A stretch of DNA of 64,000 nucleotides from a virus, in IMG/VR virus record IMGVR_UViG_3300002835_000088, positions 28,704-92,703 of that record, one strand, 5' to 3'. The translations under genes and the position numbers were made by a program. The notes under the pieces are model-generated. The model was not told where the DNA came from and ran no database searches. It saw only the letters and a program-made list of their open reading frames with translations. Of the stretch, positions 1 through 10,327 are shown one piece after another (the stretch's first letter is position 1; each line of letters begins with the position of its first letter).

Positions 1-2952
1 AGCGCTGGGTCTACTATGACTCTTCACCCAACATCAACTGATGCTACTAACAATACAAACGTTATTGACCTCACAACAGTTGGTACTGGAAGTAATTTCT
101 CTATATCTAGCACAGTAAAAACATTTGCTGATGCTGATGTGAATACAACTAACAACAGAATTGTTGACACTCACAATTTTGTCACTGGTGATGTTGTTAA
201 GTTTGCAGCAAATGGTGGTGTACCACCAACACCTCTAGTTGATGGTTACTACTACTATGTTCGTGCAGTTTCTAACACAGAAATTACTCTGCACACTACA
301 TTGAACGATGCTCAAAATAACCTTCAGGCTCTTGACTTCAGTACACAAGGTACTGGTACAGGGTTCACTCTTACAAACACTGTTCCAGTAGGTCCAATCA
401 TTCGTCGTATCACCGCGATTGGTGGAGATACTCAGATTACAGTGGACCGTCCGTATGCAAACGCATATAGCGCTGTTTCTTACTCATATCCAACATTCGT
501 CTATGTACGTCCTCAGGGCTACTCACTACACCGTCCATTCGATGGTGGCGTTGAGATGTCAGTAGGTGCTAAGACATCGTTTGGTCAGATTGTTCGTCAG
601 ACTCGTAAGTACTTCCGTTACCAATCAGGTAAGGGTATTCAGTCTTCTTGCGGTGTTAACTTCCAGCCTTCAATTGACCTTGAGAGTATGAGACAGTTCA
701 GCTCACTTACAGTTGAATGTAAGACTCGTCGCCCTCACGGACTTGTTTCTGGTCTCTTTATTGTAGTAAATGGTGCAGAAGATTCTTATGGAAATACAAG
801 CACTGTTTACAACGGAGAGTTCCAAGTAACAGTTGTTGACCTAACAACATTCCGATTTACTTCTACACAACCGATTATTGAAAACCGTGCTTACGGATTC
901 CCTCAGTTCTATGTTCGTGAGTGGTCAAACGGTGCTGTCCGTGAAGGTATGTTCGACTTCCAGAACGGTGCATACTTCGAGTTCGATGGTGAAGCTATCT
1001 ACGCCGTACGTCGTTCATCTACTCAGCAGCTAGCAGGTACAGCAGCTGCTCTACAAGGCTCAGAGCTTATCTTTGGAACAAACACAGCGTTCCAAGCTCA
1101 GGTTGAAGTTGGTGACTTTATTGTTATGCGTGGTCAGTCTTATAGAATTACAGAGATTGAGTCAGATACACGTATGTCGATTCGTCCTGAGTATAAGGGT
1201 TCTTCTGGAACAGAGAAGGAATTCAATCCTCAGACTCAAGTCAATACAACCACTGACATCTTTACAATTATTGGTCATGGTTTTGCTGATCGTTTACCAG
1301 TTATCTACAACTCCATTGACGGCGAGCCTATTGGTGGAATGATTAACGGTCGTACATACTATGTTGATTTGATTAACAACAACACCTTTAAACTTGTTGC
1401 TGACCCAGATTCTGAAATTAACGTAGATTTGTCTACTACAGGAACAACCACAGTCCACTCATTTGTACCTGCTAAGTCAGGTATTGTTATGACAAAGACT
1501 GTAGATACCCGAGTTCCTCAAAGCCAGTGGAACATCGACGTTTGCGATGGTTCTGGTCCTACAGGATATAACTTAGATATTTCTCGTATTCAGATGGCTT
1601 ACATTGACTACTCTTGGTACGGTGCAGGTAAGATTCGCTTCGGTTTCAAGACTACAGACGGTCAAGTACAGTACGTTCACGAGTTTGTCCACAACAACAA
1701 CTTGTTCGAGTCATACTTCCGTTCAGGTAACTTGCCAGCTCGTTATGAAGTTGTAACTTACGAGAACCCAACTTATATTCCTTACCTCTTCCACTGGGGT
1801 ACTTCGGTCATCATGGATGGTCGTTTCGATGATGACAACGCGTACCTCTTCACTGGTTCAAGCCAGACTCTGCAGGTAACTGGAACAACCGCTAAGTCAT
1901 TTGCTTCATCTGGTATCAACCTAACAACTGACTTGTTTACTGTACAGAGTCACGGTTTTGCAACTGGTGATTTGCTACAGTTCCAGTCAATTGCTACTAA
2001 CGGATTCCCAGGTAATAACCTTTTGAACCCAGCAACTCAGATTGTTGGTTCTAACACAAGAGCTAACCTGACTAACGATGCGTTGTATGGAGTTCTGGTC
2101 AATTCACCTAACTTGATTCACTTGACCCCACCTAACGTAACAATTAGCCGTGGAACTTCATATGCAATCAATCCTCAGACAATTACTAGTGCTCAAACTG
2201 GTACGACTGTAACTATCGTAACCACACAACCACACAACTTGAGTACTGGTATGTATGTCGGTGTATACGGCTCAACCCGTGTGCCAAATGGTCCGTTCTA
2301 TGTGACAGTTACTAACTCAACTACATTCACATATCAGGCAACCAACGTTTCAACACCTGTGACTGCACTAAATGATCCAGCTATCATCATCTCTGAGGTC
2401 ATTAACTTCACTACCCAAGGAAACACCCAGTACACTTACTTCTTATATCCAAATGGCTCATTGAACAACACATCTGGTCCTAACTACCAGCCATTGTTAT
2501 CAATTCGCCTCTCTCCTTCAGTATCTGAAGGTTTGACAGGTAAGCTTGGTGACCGAGACGTTATCAACCGAATGCAGCTACGTTTGCAGGAAATTGGTGT
2601 GTCTACGACACAGTTGGTTGACTGTAAGGTTCTTCTAAATCCACGTCTAAACAACCTAAACTTCGTGGGTGTAGATACACCTTCCTTGACTCAGATTGTT
2701 GAGCACACAGCTCAGGACACAGTGTCTGGTGGAGTTCAGGTTTACAACTTCCGTGCTGCTGGTGGTGCTAGCGGTGCTGAAGACACCACTGTGGTAGATG
2801 TTTCAAGCCTGTTTGAGTTGTCAAACTCTATTCTTGGTGGAGACTCAATTTTCCCAGATGGTCCAGACATCTTGACAATTGCAGTATCTAGATTGACTGG
2901 TAACGCTACACTAACCTCAGCGAAGATGTCATGGGCAGAAGCTCAGGCGTAG
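1..2952 (+). CDS. Large repeat-built tail/baseplate structural protein (5' partial)
   Basis: The reading frame is open to the left window edge. The first Met codon is at 16 but has no ribosome binding site before it, so the gene probably begins upstream. About 984 codons are visible. The protein is made of beta-rich modules with a recurring His-Gly/Asn-Phe/Leu...Gly signature (HNFVTGDVVKF, HGLVSGLFIVV, HGFADRLPVIY, HGFATGDLLQF, HNLSTGMYVGV), about five copies. They resemble the modules in the minus-strand tail genes here, which match what is often annotated as E1_FCCH-like repeats. A central segment (RQTRKYFRYQSGKGIQ) resembles large tail proteins of T4-like cyanophages, from memory. It is followed after 9 bp by a collagen-like fibre gene, so a virion tail or baseplate role is likely. 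The exact position in the particle is unknown. Confidence 0.75.
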   Translation, partial: SAGSTMTLHPTSTDATNNTNVIDLTTVGTGSNFSISSTVKTFADADVNTTNNRIVDTHNFVTGDVVKFAANGGVPPTPLVDGYYYYVRAVSNTEITLHTTLNDAQNNLQALDFSTQGTGTGFTLTNTVPVGPIIRRITAIGGDTQITVDRPYANAYSAVSYSYPTFVYVRPQGYSLHRPFDGGVEMSVGAKTSFGQIVRQTRKYFRYQSGKGIQSSCGVNFQPSIDLESMRQFSSLTVECKTRRPHGLVSGLFIVVNGAEDSYGNTSTVYNGEFQVTVVDLTTFRFTSTQPIIENRAYGFPQFYVREWSNGAVREGMFDFQNGAYFEFDGEAIYAVRRSSTQQLAGTAAALQGSELIFGTNTAFQAQVEVGDFIVMRGQSYRITEIESDTRMSIRPEYKGSSGTEKEFNPQTQVNTTTDIFTIIGHGFADRLPVIYNSIDGEPIGGMINGRTYYVDLINNNTFKLVADPDSEINVDLSTTGTTTVHSFVPAKSGIVMTKTVDTRVPQSQWNIDVCDGSGPTGYNLDISRIQMAYIDYSWYGAGKIRFGFKTTDGQVQYVHEFVHNNNLFESYFRSGNLPARYEVVTYENPTYIPYLFHWGTSVIMDGRFDDDNAYLFTGSSQTLQVTGTTAKSFASSGINLTTDLFTVQSHGFATGDLLQFQSIATNGFPGNNLLNPATQIVGSNTRANLTNDALYGVLVNSPNLIHLTPPNVTISRGTSYAINPQTITSAQTGTTVTIVTTQPHNLSTGMYVGVYGSTRVPNGPFYVTVTNSTTFTYQATNVSTPVTALNDPAIIISEVINFTTQGNTQYTYFLYPNGSLNNTSGPNYQPLLSIRLSPSVSEGLTGKLGDRDVINRMQLRLQEIGVSTTQLVDCKVLLNPRLNNLNFVGVDTPSLTQIVEHTAQDTVSGGVQVYNFRAAGGASGAEDTTVVDVSSLFELSNSILGGDSIFPDGPDILTIAVSRLTGNATLTSAKMSWAEAQA

Positions 2953-2961
2953 GAGAGACAC

Positions 2962-5355
2962 ATGCCAATTCAGCGACTTGGGATTCAGAACCCAACGGGT
3001 AATACTGATACTGTTCTTGCTACATTTTCTGAAGCGCACCTTGTTTCAGTAATTATTGCCAATAAAGGTGTAGTAGCAGTACCAGCATGTAAAGTAAGTA
3101 TTTGGATTGCACCAGCTAATGCTGTAATCGCTCTTAACTTTGCGTACATTGCTTTTAACTTAGATGTACCTGTTGGCTCTTCTTTTGAAACTTTTAGATT
3201 TGCTGTCAATCCAGGCGACACACTTTGGGTACGTTCTAGTACATCAAATGCTTCATTTAGCTGTGTAGGTATCGCTCAAGAAGACTCTGCTCTTCCTGAA
3301 AACCTCGTACAAACTTTTACTAATAAAGAAATTAGAGGTTTGTATAACACTGTTTATATTGACATTGGAACAACAGCAGAGCGTCGCTCTACTGCTGAAG
3401 TTGGTTATGTTCGATTTAATACAGAACTAAATGGTGGTGCAGGTGCTCTAGAGCAGAAGACTACAAACGGCTGGGAAATTGTAGGTACTGGTGTAACTTC
3501 TGGACCAACTGGTCCAACTGGAGCCGCTGGCGCTACAGGTCCAACTGGACCTTCAGGTGGCCCAACAGGACCTACAGGTGCAGTTGGCCCTACGGGTGCT
3601 ACTGGTCCTGTTGGTTTAGGTGGTAATCAAGGACCAACAGGTCCTACTGGTCCACAAGGTGTAGCTGGTCCGCAAGCAACTAGTGTTAATTTATTAGGTG
3701 GAGTAGCCAACTTTGCGGCACTACCTTCGACAGGTAACACAGCTGACGATGCTTATGTAACTCTTGACACACGAGATGTTTATGTGTGGACGGGGAGTGC
3801 ATGGTCAAATGTTGGACCTATTTATGGTGCTACTGGACCTACTGGTTCAACAGGACCTACAGGAGCCCCATCAAATGTAACTGGTCCAACGGGTGCGACA
3901 GGTCCAGCAGGTAGTGCAGGACCTACAGGTCCTCAGGGAGACCCATCAATTATTCCAGGACCAACTGGTTCACAAGGTGCAATTGGTCCAACGGGAGCAA
4001 CTGGACCGACTGGTGCCACTGGCTCAACTGGACCAACTGGTTCACAAGGAATTACTGGACCTGCTGGAACAAATATTGTTATGAAGGGTAGTGTTGCTGA
4101 TTTCGCTTCTCTACCATCATCAGGAAACACTTTATATGACGCTTATGTAACTTTAGATACAGGCGATACTTACATGTGGACTGGTTCTGCATGGGTCAAT
4201 CTTGGAGCAATTGCTGGACCAGTGGGTCCTACAGGTGCTACTGGTGCCACAGGTTCTACTGGTGATACTGGTCCAACTGGACCTTCAGGTGGCCCAACAG
4301 GACCTACAGGTGCAACTGGACCTGTTGGTCCTCAAGGACCAGGCAGCTCTAGTGTTGCAGTAGTTGAGACAGTAGATTCAACTACATTTGTTGGTCTTTA
4401 TGAAGATTTAACAGGTATTCAAGGTGGTAAAACTAATCAAGGAATCATCTTCGATGCTTCTACACAAAAACTTATTGTGTCTCAGATTGAGACTCCTACA
4501 ATCCTTCCTCCTGCTTCAGGAGTTGGAACATTTACTGTAAGTTCTCCAACAACTTTAACTCTTGATGCAGAGAGTGAAGTTATCTCTAACGCACCATTTA
4601 AACTTTTAAGTTCTACTGTTGCTGCTCTATCTAGCTTAACTGCTAGTGCTGGTGCAATTATTTACGTAAGTGATGCACCAATTGGATCTCAGTTGTACTA
4701 CTACAACGGGACTCAATGGGTTGAGATTGAAGGAACTGGTCAAGGACCTACAGGACCTACAGGTGCTACAGGTCCATCTGGTGGTCCAACAGGTCCTACA
4801 GGAGCAGTCGGTTCAACTGGACCTACAGGCCCTGCAGTAACAGGTCCTACAGGAGCAGTCGGTTCAACTGGACCAACTGGACCAACTGGTGCTACTGGTG
4901 CTACTGGACCTACTGGACCTGCAGGTACTACTAATTTTGGCTCTTTGAATGACATCACCTCTGCTTCAGTAACTGTTGATGAAATTTATGAACCAGCAAT
5001 TACTATGCTACGAGTTGTTAATCAAGGTACAACTGCCTATAGATTTACAAGTCACTACGGATTATCTAATAACCCAACAATTTATGCTATCTCTGGAACT
5101 ACTATTGCTTTCAATCTTGCTAATGCTGGTCACCCATTTGCAATCCAAACAGCAGATGGAAACAACTTTAGTGAAGGTTTAATTCACGTAGACACTAATG
5201 GTGTTGTTTCTACCGATTCAAATGCTCAAGGTAAGAGCTCAGGAACTCTTTATTGGAGAATCAGACAAAACCTTACTGGTGGATATAGATATCAATGTTT
5301 GTCACACCCAGCAATGGGAAACACTATCGTAATTAAAGATATCTCGGCTATTTAA
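2962..5355 (+). CDS. Collagen-like tail fibre with C-terminal cupredoxin-like domain
   Basis: A 797-residue virion fibre candidate. Residues 1-105 form a beta-rich head domain shared with the product of 7011-8597 (both contain SFETFRFA and LWV+SSTS). Several Gly-Pro-Thr/Gly-X-Y collagen-like blocks follow (from about residue 180, also near 290-365, 420-455 and 590-655). They are separated by two near-identical insert modules of the type [19 protein letters not shown]. The last ~110 residues look like a type I copper domain: His724 in GHPFAIQ, then Cys779, His782 and Met785 in CLSHPAM, the Cys-x2-His-Pro-x-Met pattern of amicyanin-like cupredoxins. Copper binding is inferred, not shown. AGGAGA at about 2951 is the ribosome binding site. 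It lies between the large tail protein and the subtilase. Confidence 0.85.
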   Translation: MPIQRLGIQNPTGNTDTVLATFSEAHLVSVIIANKGVVAVPACKVSIWIAPANAVIALNFAYIAFNLDVPVGSSFETFRFAVNPGDTLWVRSSTSNASFSCVGIAQEDSALPENLVQTFTNKEIRGLYNTVYIDIGTTAERRSTAEVGYVRFNTELNGGAGALEQKTTNGWEIVGTGVTSGPTGPTGAAGATGPTGPSGGPTGPTGAVGPTGATGPVGLGGNQGPTGPTGPQGVAGPQATSVNLLGGVANFAALPSTGNTADDAYVTLDTRDVYVWTGSAWSNVGPIYGATGPTGSTGPTGAPSNVTGPTGATGPAGSAGPTGPQGDPSIIPGPTGSQGAIGPTGATGPTGATGSTGPTGSQGITGPAGTNIVMKGSVADFASLPSSGNTLYDAYVTLDTGDTYMWTGSAWVNLGAIAGPVGPTGATGATGSTGDTGPTGPSGGPTGPTGATGPVGPQGPGSSSVAVVETVDSTTFVGLYEDLTGIQGGKTNQGIIFDASTQKLIVSQIETPTILPPASGVGTFTVSSPTTLTLDAESEVISNAPFKLLSSTVAALSSLTASAGAIIYVSDAPIGSQLYYYNGTQWVEIEGTGQGPTGPTGATGPSGGPTGPTGAVGSTGPTGPAVTGPTGAVGSTGPTGPTGATGATGPTGPAGTTNFGSLNDITSASVTVDEIYEPAITMLRVVNQGTTAYRFTSHYGLSNNPTIYAISGTTIAFNLANAGHPFAIQTADGNNFSEGLIHVDTNGVVSTDSNAQGKSSGTLYWRIRQNLTGGYRYQCLSHPAMGNTIVIKDISAI

Positions 5356-5367
5356 TAGGACTGGTAC

Positions 5368-6960
5368 ATGAGTGAATACAAAGAGTACACAGTTACTACA
5401 GAAAGTCTAGAGCTTACTGATGCTGTGTGGGACGCTCTTCTTACTGAGGGAAGTAATCTAACTACTATTCCTATTAGAGCCGTGGAAGTGGCAAACGATA
5501 GGCCAGAAAACCCTTTAAACACTTCATACTGGCTAACAGATAGAGAAGCAGAGTTTTTAAGACAAGACCCTCGCGTTTCCGATGTACAAGACCTAAGCAT
5601 TTTTAAACCACAAAAGTTAGCTTTTCAAACTGGAACTTTTGATAAAACTACAAATCAAACTGGTCCTAAAGTTAACTGGGGATTGTTGAGACATTCAAAG
5701 CTATCTAATGTTTATGGAAGTAGTCTTTTAGACCCAGGTGGAACCTATGACTATGTTTTAGATGGTTCTAATGTTGACGTTGTAATTATAGATAGCGGTA
5801 TTCAAGCCAACCACCCTGAATTTTTATATTCTGATGGTAGTGGTGCAAGTAGAGTAAACCTTGTAGATTGGTTTGCAGTCAGTGGTGTTTCTGGAAGTAT
5901 GCCCTCAGGGTTCTATCAAGATTATGATGGTCATGGAACTCACGTTGCTGCTACTGTTGCTGGTCTTAATTTTGGATGGGCAAAAAATGCAAGAATTTAT
6001 TCTATAAAGCTTGAAGGATTAAGAGCTCCTAGTGATCCTGGAGAAGGGTTTGACGTAGCAACCGCTTTTGATGTGTTAATTGGTTGGCACAATAACAAAA
6101 CAAATGGAAGACCTACTGTTGTTGTTAATAGCTGGGGGTATGGAGTATTTCATAGAGCAGATTTAGAAGCCTTTTCATTTGGCTTAGATGAATCAGAAAC
6201 TCTTTACGCTATAAATGGAGGGGTTTACCGAGGTGTTGCTTGGGAAGGTACTGTATTAGACACTGCAAAAGGTCACACTGGTGCTCTTGTTGCTCCATCT
6301 ACTTATAGATATCCATTTAGAGTTGCTGCTGTTGATGCTGACATTAGAACTGGCGCTGAAGCTGGAATTTTATTTGTCAACGCTGCTGGAAATGAGTTTA
6401 CAAAAATTGATGTTCAAGGTGGATTTGATTACAACAACTACATCCTCACTGACTTTGGCGCTTTTACATACCACAGAGGTGGCACACCAGGAGCTAGTAT
6501 TACAGCACGAGAGAGTGTTTTTACTGTAGGTTCTGTTGACCACCAAACAGTCACTGGAACTTCAACAGACAGAAAGTCAAACTTCAGTAATTCTGGTCCA
6601 GGAGTGACAGTTTATGCCGCTGGGTCCAGAATTATGAGTGCAATGAGCCAAGTTAATGACGATAACTCTAACTACCCGTACTTTTTAAATGGCTCTTTTA
6701 AGCAGCAACTTTTGTCTGGTACCTCCATGGCAGCTCCTCAAATTGCAGGTATAGCGGCTCTTGTATATCAAATGCACCCAGACTGGACCCCAAGACAGGT
6801 CATCAACTTCATCAAAGATAAGTCATTTTCTAGTCTTTTTAAGACTGACCTCACAAATGACTATACGAATGTCCATAGCGTGCATGGTGGCGCTAACCTG
6901 ATAGCCTACGTACCTATGGCTTCACAGAGAAAATTCTCCTTCCAAAGAGCCACGGTATAG
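5368..6960 (+). CDS. Subtilisin-like serine protease (S8 family) in tail-fibre operon
   Basis: A 530-residue protein with the complete S8 catalytic set: Asp142 (VVIIDSGI), His189 (DGHGTHVAA), oxyanion Asn342 (NAAGNE) and Ser453 (SGTSMAAPQIAG). Residues 1-100 form a pro-region-like extension without an obvious signal peptide, so it is probably not Sec-exported. The location, 12 bp after one collagen-like fibre gene and 50 bp before the next, suggests a virion-associated protease. It could process fibres or digest host surface protein. Similar subtilases occur among large-phage structural genes. The start is supported by AGGA about 12 bp upstream. Function as a protease is well supported; its substrate is unknown. 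Confidence 0.9.
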   Translation: MSEYKEYTVTTESLELTDAVWDALLTEGSNLTTIPIRAVEVANDRPENPLNTSYWLTDREAEFLRQDPRVSDVQDLSIFKPQKLAFQTGTFDKTTNQTGPKVNWGLLRHSKLSNVYGSSLLDPGGTYDYVLDGSNVDVVIIDSGIQANHPEFLYSDGSGASRVNLVDWFAVSGVSGSMPSGFYQDYDGHGTHVAATVAGLNFGWAKNARIYSIKLEGLRAPSDPGEGFDVATAFDVLIGWHNNKTNGRPTVVVNSWGYGVFHRADLEAFSFGLDESETLYAINGGVYRGVAWEGTVLDTAKGHTGALVAPSTYRYPFRVAAVDADIRTGAEAGILFVNAAGNEFTKIDVQGGFDYNNYILTDFGAFTYHRGGTPGASITARESVFTVGSVDHQTVTGTSTDRKSNFSNSGPGVTVYAAGSRIMSAMSQVNDDNSNYPYFLNGSFKQQLLSGTSMAAPQIAGIAALVYQMHPDWTPRQVINFIKDKSFSSLFKTDLTNDYTNVHSVHGGANLIAYVPMASQRKFSFQRATV

Positions 6961-7010
6961 GATTTTAAAGGTATAATTATGAGAAAAGCTGACGAAGTAA
7001 GGAGCGACAA

Positions 7011-8597
7011 ATGGCAGCAAAACGCTTAGGTCTTGCTACTCCCAATGCAAACATAGCTACTCTGCTTGCTACCAACGACACAGTTGGTGTTGCTTCTGTA
7101 ATTGTTTCAAACAGAGCTAATATTCAGAGTCTTGTTACTATCTACGTTGAACCAGCCGAAGCCCTAGGTGTGGAGGCAACTCGCTCCTACATTGTTGACA
7201 ATTTGGCTGTTTCTGTGGGTCAATCCTTTGAGACATTTAGATTTGCTTTAAATGTTGGAGACCAGCTTTGGGTTAAGTCCAGCACATCTCTTGCTAATTT
7301 TTCTGCAACTCTTGTTTATGATCAAGCTGGTAGAGCAAATATAACTTATTCTTCAAATCAACCGGGATTCCCTTCTGTAGGAGATATTTGGATTGATTCT
7401 GACACTCAAGAAGTTAATTTTTATACAGGTTCAGGATTTAACACTGTAGCAAGTATTGCTCCTTCAGGACCAACAGGTCCCGCTGGTCCATCTGGTCCAA
7501 CGGGCCCATCAGGACCAACTGGTCCCCAAGGGTCTAGCGTTCGTATTCTTGGAACATACGCAACTCTTAATCTTCTTCAAGCTGATAACCCAATTGGTGC
7601 AATTGGTGATGCTTATGTCGTTGCTTCAGAATTTGTTTATGCATGGTCAGACCTTAACCAAGAGTGGGCGCTCGTTGGTCCAATTGGTGTAACTGGCCCT
7701 ACAGGTTCTACTGGACCTACAGGTCCACAGGGTATTGGTGGAGCAGATGGTGCAACTGGCGCTACTGGACCTGCTGGTGAACCAGGAGGACCAACTGGTG
7801 CTGCTGGTCCAACAGGTCCAACTGGTTCACTCGGACCTACTGGTCCAACTGGTCCTGAGGGGCCAACAGGTCCTACTGGTGCTATTGGTGAAACAGGAAT
7901 AATTTCTAGTGCAGTTCCTCCAGCAGATTTATCAATTATTTGGGTAGATACAACTGTAGATTCAGCAATTCTTACCCACGCTAGCACTCATGCTGCTGGC
8001 GGTAGTGATGAGGTGACCCTATCTACAAGTCAAATTTCTGGGTTAAACACGAGACTTGGTGATTTAGATATTCTTTCTAGTGGAGAGGGCAGTATTGATA
8101 GAAAAGCTCCTCTTACTGGTGTTGCATATGGAGCATCAGGAAACCTTATTCTAACTTATCGTCGAGCAATCAAAACAGAAACTATTACAAAACTTTCTAT
8201 GGCTTGCGGTACTGCTGCTGGTGCAACCCCAACACTAGTGAAATATGGAGTCTATTCAGTAAATGACTCTACTGGAGATTTAACTTTGGTAGCGTCTACT
8301 GCAAACGACACATCAATTTTTTCAACCGCTAACAGCGCTTTTGAAGTTAACTTAACTTCATCATTTACCAAGACAGCTGGTAATTTGTATGCATATGCAG
8401 TTGTACTGGTAAGCACACAAACGCTTCCTACAGTTATTGGTCACGCACATGTTGCATCTGCTGGTGTTAACGCAATTTTGGCCTTACCTCCAAGAATTAC
8501 AGGTTTAGTTGCGGCTCAAACAGATTTACCAAGCTCTATTTCTGCAGGTTCTGTAACAGCTTCTAACCGTGCACTGTGGACGCACGCCCTACCTTAA
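7011..8597 (+). CDS. Collagen-like tail fibre, paralogue of the 2962-5355 product
   Basis: A 528-residue protein. The N-terminal ~110 residues are clearly related to those of the upstream collagen-like protein (RLG start, [23 protein letters not shown]), implying the same attachment site on the virion. Gly-Pro-Thr/Gly-Pro-Ser collagen-like stretches cover about residues 155-180 and 225-295, split by a small module around [15 protein letters not shown]. The C-terminal 230 residues are a non-collagen beta-rich tip. It begins with [14 protein letters not shown], a motif common just before phage fibre tips. AAGGAG lies 8 bp before the ATG. The tip is a likely receptor-binding region; that is inference. 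Confidence 0.82.
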   Translation: MAAKRLGLATPNANIATLLATNDTVGVASVIVSNRANIQSLVTIYVEPAEALGVEATRSYIVDNLAVSVGQSFETFRFALNVGDQLWVKSSTSLANFSATLVYDQAGRANITYSSNQPGFPSVGDIWIDSDTQEVNFYTGSGFNTVASIAPSGPTGPAGPSGPTGPSGPTGPQGSSVRILGTYATLNLLQADNPIGAIGDAYVVASEFVYAWSDLNQEWALVGPIGVTGPTGSTGPTGPQGIGGADGATGATGPAGEPGGPTGAAGPTGPTGSLGPTGPTGPEGPTGPTGAIGETGIISSAVPPADLSIIWVDTTVDSAILTHASTHAAGGSDEVTLSTSQISGLNTRLGDLDILSSGEGSIDRKAPLTGVAYGASGNLILTYRRAIKTETITKLSMACGTAAGATPTLVKYGVYSVNDSTGDLTLVASTANDTSIFSTANSAFEVNLTSSFTKTAGNLYAYAVVLVSTQTLPTVIGHAHVASAGVNAILALPPRITGLVAAQTDLPSSISAGSVTASNRALWTHALP

Positions 8598-8616
8598 GAG
8601 TCAATAGGAGAATAAA

Positions 8617-9078
8617 ATGCCAGTCTTAAAAAAATATGATCTTGATGATCAAATTTGGAAACCTATTGCTGTTGGAGCTACAGGTCCTACTGGTCCTACT
8701 GGCTTTGTTGGGCCTACTGGCCCAACGGGTGCACAGGGTGTTACTGGGCCTCAGGGGGACTGGTCAACTGCTCAACCTGTTGTGACAAAAAGCGCTTCTT
8801 TTATTTTAGAGCTAACTGATGCTGGAAAAATTTTAAAATGTGATAACGGTGCTTCTATGATTGCAACAATACCTGTTGAAGCATCAGTTGCTTTTCAAGA
8901 CGGTCAAAAAATTGACTTTATTCAATATGGAGCAGGTCAGCTTACCGTCGCTGGGGCAGTCGGCGTGACAGTAAGAGCAACTCCAACCAATAAATTGAGA
9001 GCTCGCTACTCTGTAGCTTCTGCCGTAAAAATTGGAACTAACGAGTGGATTCTCGTCGGAGACTTGGCACTAATTTAA
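8617..9078 (+). CDS. Short collagen-like fibre protein
   Basis: A 153-residue protein with a short N-terminal anchor, one collagen-like run (residues ~20-50, GPTGPTG pattern) and a ~100-residue beta-rich C-terminal domain. That domain resembles small phage fibre-tip or trimerisation domains (ILKCDNGASMIATIP...AGQLTVAGAVGVTV). AGGAG is placed 8 bp before the start. It is the third collagen-like gene in 6.2 kb and directly precedes the carbohydrate-binding-like gene. Its exact role, minor fibre or adaptor between fibres, cannot be read from sequence. Confidence 0.8.
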   Translation: MPVLKKYDLDDQIWKPIAVGATGPTGPTGFVGPTGPTGAQGVTGPQGDWSTAQPVVTKSASFILELTDAGKILKCDNGASMIATIPVEASVAFQDGQKIDFIQYGAGQLTVAGAVGVTVRATPTNKLRARYSVASAVKIGTNEWILVGDLALI

Positions 9079-9080
9079 AA

Positions 9081-9710
9081 ATGCCAATTAATGTCGGGTC
9101 CATTGCTGGTGCAGGTTATTTAAAAAACCCTGCAGAAGCTTTTAATTTAGATTACAGGGTTAATTATATTAAAAACCCGACTTTTGAAGTAGACATCTCT
9201 GACTGGACACCTTTTGCTGGAACTACCTTAGAAAGAGATACAAACGAATTTAACACAGGGTCAGCTTGTCTTAAAGTTACAAACACCTCTGGAGGAGGTG
9301 TTCAAACACTTGAAAGAATCCCATTTATTGACACTTCAGAAGAGTGGACTGTCAGCGCTTATGTAAAGCTTGATGCTCTAAATGACAATGCGACTTACTA
9401 TCTTCGTCATCTTCAATACACCACAAGCAATGCTTCAGCTGCTATATCTAGTGGAAATATTGGAATTCAAGCCCTAACTAGTGCTGATGGCTGGGTTAGA
9501 TTGAGCGGGTCTTTTACTAGAACCTCTGGAGCTAATTTTTTTGCACTAAGAATTGTGACCACTTCAGCATCTAATACAGACGTATTTTTTGTTGACTCTG
9601 TTATGGCAGAAAGGTCTTCCACTTTGGGGACCTATTTTGATGGCTCACTAGACGGATTTTGGACTGGAACTCCCCACTCAAGCTATAGCGGTGCTACCCC
9701 ATACGTGTAA
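9081..9710 (+). CDS. Carbohydrate-binding-module-like virion protein
   Basis: A 209-residue protein. I chose the ATG at 9081, directly after the preceding stop, over an upstream in-frame start that would overlap the previous gene. No ribosome binding site is visible, so translational coupling is likely. From about residue 27 the sequence has the beta-sandwich CBM4/9-like pattern: NYIKNPTFEVDISDW, then alternating hydrophobic strands and a terminal FFVDSVMAERS strand, typical of domains that bind surface glycans. As part of the fibre block it probably mediates adsorption to host surface polysaccharide. The fold assignment rests on pattern recognition only. Confidence 0.65.
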   Translation: MPINVGSIAGAGYLKNPAEAFNLDYRVNYIKNPTFEVDISDWTPFAGTTLERDTNEFNTGSACLKVTNTSGGGVQTLERIPFIDTSEEWTVSAYVKLDALNDNATYYLRHLQYTTSNASAAISSGNIGIQALTSADGWVRLSGSFTRTSGANFFALRIVTTSASNTDVFFVDSVMAERSSTLGTYFDGSLDGFWTGTPHSSYSGATPYV

Positions 9711-9742
9711 TTTAAGGTAAGCTATTTTACGAAAGGACGAAA

Positions 9743-10318
9743 ATGACATATCCCAACTGGTTTGAAAATGATGGTCAAGAGAACTTTAAAAACCATCTAC
9801 TAGAGTTTTTAAATAAACCTGCTCGAATGTTGCAAATAGGCGCATACACAGGGGATGCTTCTGTGTGGCTTTGGGACAACATATTACGTCACAACCCAGA
9901 CTCGGTGTTGATTGATGTAGACACGTGGGAGGGTTCTGACGAACCTGTTCATAATCAGATGAACTGGGAGTCTGTAGAAAGTTTTTATGATGTAAAAACT
10001 TTAGTAGGGCAGCAGAGCAAAAAAATTATTAAAGTCAAGTCTACAAGTGATTGGTTTTTTAAAAATAATTTAGAGAAGTATGACTTTGTGTATGTTGATG
10101 GGGATCATACTTCCTATGGTGTAATAAAAGATGCAATAAGCGCTTACGAGTGTTTAAATGTAAATGGAATAATAGCTTTTGATGATTATCAATGGTCCGC
10201 TGGGCTTGGCTATTTAAATGAGCCAAAGTTGGCAATAGATGCCTTTAATGCAGTTTATTCGGACCGACTCGAACTTTTAGTTGACGGATATCAGCGTTGG
10301 TATAGGAAGACAAGGTAG
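9743..10318 (+). CDS. Class I SAM-dependent methyltransferase (TylF/Methyltransf_24-like)
   Basis: A 191-residue protein with a Rossmann-type motif I (QIGAYTGDAS, residues 31-40), an acidic strand (VLIDVDTW), the motif YVDGDH at 117-122 and FDDY at 146-149. This is the arrangement of small sugar or natural-product O-methyltransferases of the Methyltransf_24/TylF type. AAAGGACG precedes the ATG. It opens a three-gene enzyme cassette (methyltransferase, glycosyltransferase, halogenase) attached to the tail-fibre block. Modification of a glycan or of a virion protein is inferred; the substrate is unknown. Confidence 0.75.
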   Translation: MTYPNWFENDGQENFKNHLLEFLNKPARMLQIGAYTGDASVWLWDNILRHNPDSVLIDVDTWEGSDEPVHNQMNWESVESFYDVKTLVGQQSKKIIKVKSTSDWFFKNNLEKYDFVYVDGDHTSYGVIKDAISAYECLNVNGIIAFDDYQWSAGLGYLNEPKLAIDAFNAVYSDRLELLVDGYQRWYRKTR

Positions 10319-10327
10319 GATGCTCAC

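Noticed and set aside
3490-4930. The Gly-Pro-Thr coding repeats as a DNA-level mobile or recombination element
   Set aside because: The repetition follows from the collagen-like protein pattern; flanking duplications or insertion signatures are absent.
6972-6977. TATAAT before the second collagen-like gene as a promoter
   Set aside because: There is no recognisable -35 at 16-18 bp, and the upstream gene is close and co-directional; a single -10 match in AT-rich sequence is weak evidence.
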